NCBI RefSeq assembly: GCF_900100345.1
Contig: NZ_FMTT01000022.1
Span: forward strand, 22,003-86,002
Direction: 5' to 3'
DNA length: 64,000 nucleotides
From: Paenibacillus tianmuensis
GTDB taxonomy: Bacteria > Bacillota > Bacilli > Paenibacillales > NBRC-103111
A program made the translations under genes and the position numbers. Of this stretch, positions 52,719 to 60,830 are shown piece by piece. Under the pieces are notes generated by a model that saw only the letters and a program-made list of their open reading frames with translations, searched no databases and was not told the origin of the DNA. The stretch's first letter is position 1, and each line of letters opens with the position of its first letter.

Positions 52719-52877
52719 CGTTCTCCTTACAAAAGGATTTTTTTGATCAATATAAAATGGTCACTTTCTTTTTCACAAATCGCCTATTTCCAGTATCAAG
52801 CGCGCGAGAAAACGGTTAGAGCTTATCGGGCAAGTTCTTCATGATACGCCGCCCTTCCGAAGTAAACTTCTGTAAGT

Positions 52878-53591
52878 CTATCGCGGTTCTGTAGCCTGCA
52901 TCCGCCAGTATTGACGCGTCTCTTCGTCACGGACAACGACGCCGTGCTTGGTTACCTCGCTGCGCAGCTCTTTGGCTTCGCGCCCGTCCTCATTCTGGAG
53001 CGCTATTTCGCGCGCCTTCAACAGCGCGTTGACCGCAGGCGGCAGATCGGGGGCATCCTGCACCCAGCGGTGGTACTGCTCCTTGTACGGGTCGCCGTCG
53101 GGCGACCAAGGATACCCGTGCCCCATTAATGCACTGACTATACGCTCGCTCGCCCATTCGTAGGTTTCACGGGCGAGCTCCTGCCCCGCATGCCCAAGGA
53201 ACACAAGCTGCTTGCCGTCAAGGAAAACCATGCTTATATTTTCGAAACTGAGCTCTTGAACGACCCCGTCTTTTTCCAGCCGGATCGTTTCGCCAGAGAC
53301 CACCACACGCAGCGTATCTTTGATCACCTCCTCGGCGAACCAGAGACCGGCGAGCAGGCCAAGAAGCGAAGTGACGATGGTGGTCACCCATGCCCCCGAG
53401 AAGGACGAAATTAGTTTAAGCGGCCCTTGAAACGGTATCCAAGGCAAGGTCGAAGCCCACTGGGCGATCATCGGGATGAAGTACCCGAGCGCAATACCGA
53501 GGACGGTACACCCTACAAATATCAGGGCACGGATAATAAAGGGAAAGCCGATTACGGTCGGTTTTTGGGACGACGGCCGCGAAGCATTCAT
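52878..53591 (-). CDS. Two-helix membrane protein (YqeB-like), copy 1
   Basis: The 237-residue protein has two membrane segments (residues 18-45 and 65-90), then a PH-like beta region (VVVSGETIRLEKDGVVQELSFENISMVFLDGKQLVFLGHAGQELAR), then a soluble helical tail with charged residues. It resembles Bacillus YqeB, a protein of unknown function; this is from memory. Expressed from a promoter with a TTACC-N4-GGTAA operator. A 93%-like copy occurs at 55133-55846 by eye. Confidence 0.7.
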   Translation of the reverse strand: MNASRPSSQKPTVIGFPFIIRALIFVGCTVLGIALGYFIPMIAQWASTLPWIPFQGPLKLISSFSGAWVTTIVTSLLGLLAGLWFAEEVIKDTLRVVVSGETIRLEKDGVVQELSFENISMVFLDGKQLVFLGHAGQELARETYEWASERIVSALMGHGYPWSPDGDPYKEQYHRWVQDAPDLPPAVNALLKAREIALQNEDGREAKELRSEVTKHGVVVRDEETRQYWRMQATEPR

Positions 53592-53651
53592 ATGATATTA
53601 CCTCCTAAGATGACTCAAGAGATGGCGGATTAGGATCGCTACACCTCTTAT

Positions 53652-53665
53652 TTACCTAACGGTAA
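53652..53665. promoter_or_regulatory. Repeated operator, unit 1
   Basis: TTACC-TAAC-GGTAA just downstream of a TTGCAA...TAATAT promoter on the minus strand. The same sequence precedes the second unit. Likely TetR or similar repressor site. Confidence 0.6.
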
Positions 53666-53842
53666 GTCAATATTATCACAAAAACTAACATTTGCAAATA
53701 ACGGATTTACAACAGCCCCAGAAATCGCGGTGACGCTCGACCTTTAAATCATCTCCGGCAAAATCATTTGGTTTTCCAGATACGCGGCTGGAAAACTTCG
53801 GAAAAATTCTGTCATCTCAGCTGGCTGTCGTAGAAAAAACAC

Positions 53843-53882
53843 AAGCCCGGCTCCGACATGTAGGACATGCAGAACCGGGCTT
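53843..53882 (-). terminator. Repeated terminator, copy B
   Basis: AAGCCCGGTTCTGCATG and CATGTCGGAGCCGGGCTT, followed by TGTGTTTTTTC on the minus strand. Ends the second hydrolase gene. Confidence 0.85.
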
Positions 53883-53953
53883 TTTCAATTGGGGGGGATG
53901 TTACCCTGTACAATTGTGCGGCTAGCGCACCACAGTACACAACAGATAGCTTG

Positions 53954-54970
53954 TTATGATTGGTGTTGCGGAAGTTTTTTAAGAAACCGTTCAATGGAAT
54001 CATTATACGCAGGTACGGTAATTTGTCTAGGCGCGAATAAGCTAAGCCATATCGCCCGTAGTTCCGAATTTGCGGTTTCGATGTGTACCGCTCTATGTTC
54101 GGCATCCGGGTAAATTTCCACGGTTAACAGCTCCGGTTTTACCATCTGGCGATACACTTCTTCCGTATTTTTGTAGTCAACGTTGATATCGTGTGCTCCC
54201 AGCATTAGAAGTACGGGTGTCTTGAAATTCGGTAAGTCATGGGTCGCATCCGACAAAAAGTTTTTGCCAGCAAACATCCATCTGTCTTCTGTCATTAATC
54301 TATCCTTACGAGCAATTTTTAAATATTCCTCATACGGAGCTTGTTGTTTTAAAAGTTTGTTCACTTCAAGATCATATGCCATTTTCGCTTGAATTTCAGC
54401 TTCGGAATATCCTTCCTTTTCCATCGTTGCACGTGAATGATATAACCCTTGTTGTACCCAATTAATCCCAGGCGCTAAAAGAAGGCTAAATGCGAGTGGC
54501 TCTTCTTTGGCAAGTTTCGGAACAACCCATCCTCCTTGGCTCGCTCCCCAAGCTCCAATCCGATTCTCGTCAATCATAGACTGTTGCTTTGCCCACGCAA
54601 TCGCCTGCCTTGCTTCTACTACCCGATCGTCGATGGTTTGATGCTCCCAGTTGCCTTCAGAACCGTTGATGCCTCGTTTATTTAGAGACAAAGAGGCATA
54701 GCCTATGGAAGCTAACCGCTCCCAAAGGGGTTTATAAGCATCACCAAGAGTGGAATCAACAGGACCGTCGCCATGAACAAATAACACGAGTCCTAATTTT
54801 CCAGTATAATTTTTAGGTAATACAAAAGTACCGGTCAACTTGCCTTGAGGTGTCTGGATCTCCACATCTTGTTCAACCATATCGAAGTTTTGTTGTGCAA
54901 GAATATAAATCCCTGAACCAACTGCTAAAAGTAACAAAATTAGAATGGATATGAATATTTTCTTTTTCAT
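53954..54970 (-). CDS. Membrane-anchored alpha/beta hydrolase, copy 2
   Basis: The 338-residue copy keeps the anchor, the GASQGG elbow, the acid site LMLGAHDINVD and a His in YPDAEHRAV, so it should be active. It differs from copy 1 mostly in the region after the catalytic Asp and at the end (VHIETANSELRAIWLSLFAPRQ), which suggests relaxed or shifted selection on the C-terminal part. Confidence 0.85.
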   Translation of the reverse strand: MKKKIFISILILLLLAVGSGIYILAQQNFDMVEQDVEIQTPQGKLTGTFVLPKNYTGKLGLVLFVHGDGPVDSTLGDAYKPLWERLASIGYASLSLNKRGINGSEGNWEHQTIDDRVVEARQAIAWAKQQSMIDENRIGAWGASQGGWVVPKLAKEEPLAFSLLLAPGINWVQQGLYHSRATMEKEGYSEAEIQAKMAYDLEVNKLLKQQAPYEEYLKIARKDRLMTEDRWMFAGKNFLSDATHDLPNFKTPVLLMLGAHDINVDYKNTEEVYRQMVKPELLTVEIYPDAEHRAVHIETANSELRAIWLSLFAPRQITVPAYNDSIERFLKKLPQHQS

Positions 54971-55132
54971 TATCGTTCTCCTTACAAAAGGACTTTTTTG
55001 ATCAATATAAAATGGTAACTTTCTTTTTCACATATCGCCTATTTCCGGTATCAAGCGCGCGAGAAAACGGTTAGAGCTTATCGGGCAAGTTCTTCATGAT
55101 ACGCCGCCCTTCCGAAGTAAATTTCTGTAAGT

Positions 55133-55846
55133 CTATCGCGGTTCTATAGCCTGCATCCGCCAGTATTGACGCGTCTCTTCGTCATGGACAACGACGCCGT
55201 GCTTGGCTACCTCGCTGCGCAGCTCTTTGGCTTCGCGCCCTTCCTCTTTCTGGAGCGCTTTTTCGCGCGCCTTCAACAGCGCGTTGACCGCAGGCGGCAG
55301 ATCGGGAGTGTCCTGCACCCAGCGGTGGTACTGCTCCTTGTACGGGTCGCCGTCGGGCGACCAAGCATACCCGTGCGCCGTTAAAGCGCTGACTATACGC
55401 TCGCTCGCCCATTCGTATTTATCACGGGCCAGCTCCTGCCCCGCATGCCCAAGGAACACAAGCTGCTTGCCGTCAAGGAAAACCATACTGATATTTTCGA
55501 AACTGAGCTCTTGACCGCCCCCGTCTTTTTCCAGCCGGATCGTTTCGCCAGAGACCACCACACGCAGCGTATCTTTGATCACTTCCTCGGCGAGCCAGAG
55601 GCCGGCCAGCAGGCCAAGAAGCGAAGTGACGACGGTGGTCACCCACGCCCCCGAGAAGGACGAAATTAGCTTAAGCGGTCCTTGAAAAGGTATCCAAGGC
55701 AAGGTCGAAGCCCACTGGGCGATCATCGGGATGAAGTACCCGAGCGCAATACCGAGGATGGTACACCCTACAAAAATCAGGGCACGGATAATAAAGGGAA
55801 AGCCGATTACGGTCGGTTTTTGGGACGACGGCCGCGATGCACTCAT
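55133..55846 (-). CDS. Two-helix membrane protein (YqeB-like), copy 2
   Basis: The 237-residue copy matches copy 1 with few changes, mainly V-V to G-G in the beta region and changes in the last third (EKALQKEEGREAKELRSEVAKHGVVVHDEE). Same layout: two membrane helices, PH-like region, helical tail. First gene of unit 2. Confidence 0.7.
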   Translation of the reverse strand: MSASRPSSQKPTVIGFPFIIRALIFVGCTILGIALGYFIPMIAQWASTLPWIPFQGPLKLISSFSGAWVTTVVTSLLGLLAGLWLAEEVIKDTLRVVVSGETIRLEKDGGGQELSFENISMVFLDGKQLVFLGHAGQELARDKYEWASERIVSALTAHGYAWSPDGDPYKEQYHRWVQDTPDLPPAVNALLKAREKALQKEEGREAKELRSEVAKHGVVVHDEETRQYWRMQAIEPR

Positions 55847-55906
55847 ATGATATTACCTCCTAAGATGACTCAAGAGATGGCGGATTAGGACTGCTACACC
55901 TCTTAT

Positions 55907-55920
55907 TTACCTAACGGTAA
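55907..55920. promoter_or_regulatory. Repeated operator, unit 2
   Basis: TTACC-TAAC-GGTAA identical to the site of unit 1. Confidence 0.6.
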
Positions 55921-56098
55921 GTCAATATTATCACAAAAACTAACATTTGCAAATAACGGATTTACAGCAGCCTCAGAAATCGCGGCGACGCTCGGCCTTT
56001 GAATCATCTCCGGCAAAATCATTTGGTCTTCCAGATACGCGACTGGCAATCCTCAGGAAAATTCCGTCATCTCAGCTGGCTGTCGTAGAAAAAACACA

Positions 56099-56138
56099 AA
56101 GCCCGGCTCTGACATGTAGGACATGCAGAACCGGGCTT
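56099..56138 (-). terminator. Repeated terminator, copy C
   Basis: Same stem as copies A and B. It now follows the Imm32-like gene, so it can serve that gene. Confidence 0.8.
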
Positions 56139-56232
56139 TTTCAGTGGGGGGGATGTCACCCTGTACAATCGTGCGGCAGTACAGTTGTTGGGAGACAAAT
56201 AAGTTTTGAAGTGGTTGTAACGACCAAAAAGC

Positions 56233-56532
56233 TCATTTCAACTCAATTACAAAACTTGCTGATCCTTTTTCAAGGCAAGTCAATTCTTCATAATGGATAT
56301 GGAAACCTGAGAAAAGATCATTATATGCAATTGATAACATTTGCTTGGCTAAAGAAACTAACCCCTCTTTGTTTGCCTCAATTACAAAATCGTCTCCCTT
56401 ATTAATTGCTCTTATTTTGAAATTGTTTTCCCATACAACTTTCAATCCCTTGGCAGGATCATATTCAGGAATATCAATTTCCACTGGCTTATTTCTAATG
56501 GTCTGCGAAGAGCTCCATGGGGAAAGGAGCAC
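56233..56532 (-). CDS. Imm32-like immunity protein, orphan
   Basis: From a GTG at 56532 the frame gives 99 residues, but the first 16 look non-native; the conserved part starts VEIDIPEYDPAKGLKVVWE and continues FVIEANKEGLVSLAKQMLSIA and GFHIHYEELTCLEKGSASFVIE, the layout of Imm32 family proteins. These neutralise polymorphic toxins. No toxin gene lies next to it, so it is an orphan immunity gene or its 5' part is truncated. Confidence 0.65.
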   Translation of the reverse strand: MLLSPWSSSQTIRNKPVEIDIPEYDPAKGLKVVWENNFKIRAINKGDDFVIEANKEGLVSLAKQMLSIAYNDLFSGFHIHYEELTCLEKGSASFVIELK

Positions 56533-56659
56533 AGTGTGGACCCTGATTACACCAATTCCTTTATTGTTTCCCGTCCACCGTAGACGGTGCTTTCGACTTT
56601 CCCCGCAATATGGAGCTTGAAGCGATACCTATTAAGGCACTTCCGCATCCTCTTCAGCA

Positions 56660-57859
56660 TTAAGATGTCTTCCTCACCCCACGATCCAAAACGACGATAG
56701 TAAAAGCCATGACGATAACCAGACCGGCCAATGTCATAATGGAAGACAAACCAGCTTTGTTCAGAACGAATGCACCTAGTATGGCTCCCACGCCGGAAGA
56801 GGAGTTGAACACGGTCGTATAAACGGCTGACGCCGGTATAGCCGCTGCCCCACCTGTTCGCAACACCCATGCCTGTATACCAATAAAAAGTATCGAGATT
56901 GCCGTGCCCCAAACAACGAGCAGCGCCAGCACTGGCCATACCCCGGAGCTGAGCCCGAACGTGCCCAGACCAATGAGCGATACGCACATAAGCAGTAGTG
57001 ATACGGCGATGACCGGCTTCATGAAGCGGTCGATCAGCGCCCCGGTAAGCACATTTCCGAGCAAACCAGCGGCCCCGAAGCCAAAGAGCAAAGCGGCGAT
57101 CATAGCGGGAGCAATGCCAGGGACGTTTCTCAGATACGGCTCGATGTAGGTGAACGCTCCAAAATGCGCAGCTACCGTGAAGATCGCCACCGTATAGACG
57201 CGCCACAACTTTCCGCTACGCAGCACACTGCCCAAAGTGGCAAATCCGACCGATCCTTCGGCCTTTATTTGCGGCAGCACGATAGCCATTAACAGCGCCG
57301 TGAACAGGCAGGCCGCGACGAGGGTGCCAAATGCCAAACGCCAGCCCCATGTCTGTCCGATCAGGTTGAGCAGAGGAACACCCAGCACGTTTGCAATCGA
57401 CATGCCGCCGAAAACGATCGAAGTCGCAAGGCCCTTCCGATTCGGAGGAGCCATCTGTGTCGCAAGTGCGGCCACCATTGCCCAGAAAACGCCATGCGAC
57501 AGAGCCCCGATAACCCGTGCCAGCATCAGAACCGGGAACGAATGGGCGATCATCGCTAGTCCGTTTGCGGCAGCCAGCACCATCATCAACCCGATGAGCA
57601 GCGGCTTGCGCGGGAACTGGTTCGGCAGTACGGCGGATAGCAACGCGCTGCCTGCGCCAATCAGCGCATAGGCCGTCACGATGAGTCCTACCGTTGCGGG
57701 ACTGCGCCCAAGATCGGAAGCGATATACGATAGTAGTCCGATCGGAGCGAATTCGGTGGCAACAACAGTAAACATGGCAATGCCGAGAACAACGATCGCC
57801 AGCCAGCTGCGAACACTAGCTTTCGATGCTTCGGCTTGATTCATAGCAACATTAGACAT
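56660..57859 (-). CDS. MFS transporter (PbuE/YdhP-like)
   Basis: The 399-residue protein has about 12 membrane segments with VVATEFAPIGLLSYIASDLG in helix 1, LMLARVIGALSHGVFWAMVAALATQ and GGMSIANVLGVPLLNLIGQTWGWR (motif C). Such DHA1 proteins export purines, arabinose-like sugars or drugs. Second of three MFS genes in this part of the window counted from the right. Confidence 0.88.
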   Translation of the reverse strand: MSNVAMNQAEASKASVRSWLAIVVLGIAMFTVVATEFAPIGLLSYIASDLGRSPATVGLIVTAYALIGAGSALLSAVLPNQFPRKPLLIGLMMVLAAANGLAMIAHSFPVLMLARVIGALSHGVFWAMVAALATQMAPPNRKGLATSIVFGGMSIANVLGVPLLNLIGQTWGWRLAFGTLVAACLFTALLMAIVLPQIKAEGSVGFATLGSVLRSGKLWRVYTVAIFTVAAHFGAFTYIEPYLRNVPGIAPAMIAALLFGFGAAGLLGNVLTGALIDRFMKPVIAVSLLLMCVSLIGLGTFGLSSGVWPVLALLVVWGTAISILFIGIQAWVLRTGGAAAIPASAVYTTVFNSSSGVGAILGAFVLNKAGLSSIMTLAGLVIVMAFTIVVLDRGVRKTS

Positions 57860-57954
57860 AGTATACCTCCGTATTGATCAGCCATATTAAATACCAATTG
57901 ATACATAATCAAGATAAAAGAAAAGTAGCGGGCAGTTGCTCGCTCTGGAGATGT

Positions 57955-59151
57955 TCAATTCACCTTTCTGTCCCTCTTGGTTTTGCAGTCGAGACGATAG
58001 CTGACTACAGCCAGCAAGGATGCGGCGATTGCCATGATGCCACCGGACCAGGATACATCGATCAGCCTCATGTTCGTTGTTACCCATCCTCCGAGCGCCG
58101 ATCCGACCGCAATGCCGACATTGACGGATACGGGTGTAAGCGACGAGGCCAAATCCCGAGCAGCCGGAAAGTGCCGGTCGGCCAAATCGATGAAGTATAA
58201 TTGCATCGTGGAATTCATCGTATAGAGGACCAGGGCAATAAAGGAGATGCTGACCATCCCCCCGACCAACGAACTCGCGGAAACATACAGCGATGCAAGA
58301 ATGATGGCCTGAATCAGGAACACATACCGAAGCTTACTGATCCCATCCCGTGCGGCCAATTTTCCGCCTATTAACGTACTGAAGATGGACACGGCCCCAT
58401 AAAGCAGAAACACTAAGCTGATATACCGTTCGGGAACCCCGAGCACCTCTTGCAGCAAAGGCGTCAGATACGTGTATACGGTATAAGTCGCCGCAATACT
58501 GAAAGCCGGAATGAAGAATGCGATCACAAGACACGGATGGGCGAGCAAGCCGATCTGATTTTTTAAGGAACTCCGCATCCCTTTCAGTCCCTTAGGAATG
58601 GTCGCCCAGCTGAAAATCAAGGAAATAGCACCCAATAAGGCGGTGAATCCAAACGCCATCTGCCAACCGCCCCATTGCCCGATAGAAGTACCGATCGGGA
58701 CTCCGATGACACTGGCCACGGTAAATCCTGCAAAAACGATGGCAATCACCGCCCCCTGCTTTTCGGCAGGCATCGTTTCGCTGGCAACCACCATCGAGAG
58801 CGCAATCAAGACGCCGGTTACGACAGCTGTGATGATTCGGGAAACAAGCAGAAGTGCATACGACTCAGACAGGGCGGTTGAGATATTGCCGGCAATAAAA
58901 ATGGCGATCAGCGTCAGCATGAGCGGATATTTGGCAAACCGGCTGAACAGAGCCGTTAAGAATGGGGTGCAGATTGCAAACGACAAGGCAAACGCCGATA
59001 CAAGCGCCCCGGCTGTTGATATGTCGATTTGAAAATCAGCCGCTACTTCTGTAAGCAGCCCTACAATAACAAATTCGCTCGTCCCCAACACAAAGGTTAA
59101 TAGAAACAAATTCAACGTCAACAACTTTTGGTATCTTGTCAACACTTCCAC
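57955..59151 (-). CDS. MFS transporter (AraJ/YtbD-like)
   Basis: The 398-residue protein has about 12 segments, helix 1 LNLFLLTFVLGTSEFVIVGLLTEVAADF, LLVSRIITAVVTGVLIALSMVVASE and FAGFTVASVIGVPIGTSIGQWGGW (motif C). It is a DHA1 exporter related to the preceding gene. It follows the GyrI-like gene by 23 bases and may be driven by the same MerR-type promoter. Confidence 0.88.
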   Translation of the reverse strand: MEVLTRYQKLLTLNLFLLTFVLGTSEFVIVGLLTEVAADFQIDISTAGALVSAFALSFAICTPFLTALFSRFAKYPLMLTLIAIFIAGNISTALSESYALLLVSRIITAVVTGVLIALSMVVASETMPAEKQGAVIAIVFAGFTVASVIGVPIGTSIGQWGGWQMAFGFTALLGAISLIFSWATIPKGLKGMRSSLKNQIGLLAHPCLVIAFFIPAFSIAATYTVYTYLTPLLQEVLGVPERYISLVFLLYGAVSIFSTLIGGKLAARDGISKLRYVFLIQAIILASLYVSASSLVGGMVSISFIALVLYTMNSTMQLYFIDLADRHFPAARDLASSLTPVSVNVGIAVGSALGGWVTTNMRLIDVSWSGGIMAIAASLLAVVSYRLDCKTKRDRKVN

Positions 59152-59174
59152 TCTCTCTCCCTCCTACGCCTAAT

Positions 59175-59621
59175 CTAAGCTCTCTCGACGGCAATCTGCA
59201 CCTCCGCGACATAAGCTTCCGGATCGCCTGTCTGTTCATGAGGGATGCAAATTTCGCGCCGCGGCTCGTTTTCGATCATTCGATAACCATTTCGCTCAAT
59301 CCACAGCGCCAGTTCCGTGCTTGCGGTGCAGCGGCTCGTCGTCCGGCAATAATGGATCAGCGTGGCCATTAGCGGGATGCCCTGCAATTGTTGGACTGCA
59401 AAGGGCGGCCGGCTTGGCATTTTTTCGGTTAGCAGCCGAGCTGCTTCAATGTCCATATCTTCATCACTTTCCTCACAGCCATGCCACAAAATGATCTGCG
59501 ACAAGGACGGTCGACTGGCATTGCCCAAATAATCGTCCAGCTGCCGAAACATATCCGGAATTTGCCGAAAACAAGTTCTTTTCCGATAAGACACCACCAA
59601 TTGCGTTGCGCCTCTGCTCAC
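59175..59621 (-). CDS. GyrI-like effector-binding domain protein, N-terminally short
   Basis: The 148-residue frame (GTG at 59621) is only the effector-binding domain found at the end of MerR and AraC regulators: FRQLDDYL, DIEAARLLTEK, ALWIERNGYRMIENEPRREICIPHEQ and PEAYVAEVQIAVE. There is no DNA-binding part. The GTG is only a few bases after the predicted transcription start, with no ribosome-binding site. So either it is a stand-alone GyrI-type protein with a leaderless start or a deletion removed the HTH of a MerR regulator. Confidence 0.7.
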   Translation of the reverse strand: MSRGATQLVVSYRKRTCFRQIPDMFRQLDDYLGNASRPSLSQIILWHGCEESDEDMDIEAARLLTEKMPSRPPFAVQQLQGIPLMATLIHYCRTTSRCTASTELALWIERNGYRMIENEPRREICIPHEQTGDPEAYVAEVQIAVERA

Positions 59622-59630
59622 TTCTTCCGA

Positions 59631-59661
59631 AGTATAACTTTCCCGTTAAGGGGAGAGTCAA
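59631..59661 (-). promoter_or_regulatory. MerR-type promoter/operator, 19-bp spacer
   Basis: TTGACT (59661-59656), a 19-base spacer and TATACT (59636-59631). The spacer holds the dyad ACTnTCCC...GGGAnAGT. An over-long spacer with this dyad is the standard signature of MerR-family multidrug regulators. It drives the GyrI-like gene and probably the MFS gene after it. Confidence 0.8.
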
Positions 59662-59743
59662 GCAGAGGGTGTAAAAAAGAAAATTTAGAGCAGTTACGCC
59701 GCCGTTATCTGGTTCCAATTCGACTGAGCGGACTTCCGAACAG

Positions 59744-59773
59744 AAAAAAAGCCGCACATCGATGTGCAGCTGG
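59744..59773 (-). terminator. Terminator after dehalogenase-like gene
   Basis: GCTGCACATCGATGTGCGGC palindromic stem followed by TTTTTTT on the minus strand. Confidence 0.85.
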
Positions 59774-59818
59774 TCTTGGGAATCCTCCTTGGAGATTTGG
59801 CTCCTTCGAATCCACGTT

Positions 59819-60760
59819 TCAGTTCTGGTGGATGAAGTCTGCAACGAGACGTCCAATTTCATCCGGTGCATCTTCCAGACAATAATGACCCACGCCTGCA
59901 AGCTGATGAACGGGAGCATCGGGGAACAACTCCGTGAACAGCGGCAGAAAATGTTCAGCATGCAGCGTGCGATCAGACTCTCCCCAAATGGCCATTGCTG
60001 GCTTCGTGCGAATCATGCGGACGGCTTCGGCATTAGGTACTTCAAACTGGTGCGCGCCTGTAGCATACCCTTTTGCCCAGCCGATCGCTCCGAGACAATC
60101 CGACTGATCGGCGAAGTGTGAGCCGTAAGCCGCCAGCCAGGTGTCGGTAATTAGGGTATTGTTCTCAAAACCGTTCAGTTTGAGCGTGCTGAGAATATTA
60201 AAACCGAGTTGGCCCAACACGGCCTCGAGACTCCCATTCTTCTCCGCCTGAACAACCCATTGGAACCAAGGCGAGACGACGACATTGGCGCTCAACCGGT
60301 CTCCGAGGCTGGACTGGCCGAACGGTGTCGGCCCATTGGTCGTGATCAGCCTGCGGATGCGATCTGGATGGCGGGCAGCAAGTCCCATCCCCACTGGCCC
60401 GCCAAAATCGTGCATAATCAACGTGATATCCCGCAGGTCGAGCGCAAGCACGAACCGTTCGAGATTGTCGATATGATCTCGCAGCCAGTAGCTACGATCC
60501 TGAGGAGTCGCACTTTTGCCGAACCCCATATGATCAGGGACAATGACACGGCTGTCCGAGCTCAGGACCGGGATGAGGTGCCTAAACAAATAGCCCCAGG
60601 TCGGCTCGCCATGAAGACAAAGCACGGTCTCAACTCCGTGCGGCCCTTCGTCAACATAGTGCATGGCAAACCCGGGAGCGTCGGTGAAGTGCGGTGTGAA
60701 TGGGTAGGTACCGTGGCAATCCGCAAGCGGATCGCGGTTGAGGTTATAAGGATACGTCAT
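59819..60760 (-). CDS. Haloalkane dehalogenase-like alpha/beta hydrolase
   Basis: The 313-residue protein has HGEPTWGYLFRHLIP with the halide-binding Trp after the oxyanion motif, and the nucleophile elbow MHDFGG with Asp in place of Ser, then His in GVGHYCLED. Asp nucleophile plus HGEPTW are the marks of haloalkane dehalogenases, which cleave carbon-halogen bonds. No signal peptide. Gene follows an MFS gene by 71 bases and shares a TetR-controlled region with it. Natural substrate unknown; epoxide hydrolase is less likely because the Tyr pair is not evident. Confidence 0.85.
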   Translation of the reverse strand: MTYPYNLNRDPLADCHGTYPFTPHFTDAPGFAMHYVDEGPHGVETVLCLHGEPTWGYLFRHLIPVLSSDSRVIVPDHMGFGKSATPQDRSYWLRDHIDNLERFVLALDLRDITLIMHDFGGPVGMGLAARHPDRIRRLITTNGPTPFGQSSLGDRLSANVVVSPWFQWVVQAEKNGSLEAVLGQLGFNILSTLKLNGFENNTLITDTWLAAYGSHFADQSDCLGAIGWAKGYATGAHQFEVPNAEAVRMIRTKPAMAIWGESDRTLHAEHFLPLFTELFPDAPVHQLAGVGHYCLEDAPDEIGRLVADFIHQN

Positions 60761-60830
60761 GAGAAAAGTTCCCCCTTAGAATTGAATCGGAAAATCTAGC
60801 TGGCCGAAACAGTAAACAATCTTCCGTCGG

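Larger units (their letters stand above)
51575..53820. repeat. Tandem duplication, unit 1
   Basis: A segment of about 2.25 kb with a terminator, hydrolase gene, membrane-protein gene and promoter, repeated directly after itself (53822-56080). Nucleotide identity is high throughout, including non-coding parts, and a third copy of the terminator part lies at 56085-56175. Confidence 0.85.
53822..56080. repeat. Tandem duplication, unit 2
   Basis: Direct repeat of unit 1 with scattered substitutions in both genes and in the non-coding parts; gene order and reading frames are intact. Confidence 0.85.
55847..56232. other. Intergenic region with third repeat scrap
   Basis: Holds the promoter of unit 2, then from 56085 to 56175 a partial third copy of the repeat end with the terminator. 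No gene. Confidence 0.6.

Noticed and set aside
51589..56138. Three regularly spaced similar hairpins as a CRISPR array
   Set aside because: Spacing is about 2.25 kb and the copies are terminators of a tandem duplication, not short repeats with spacers. No CRISPR array was seen anywhere in the window.
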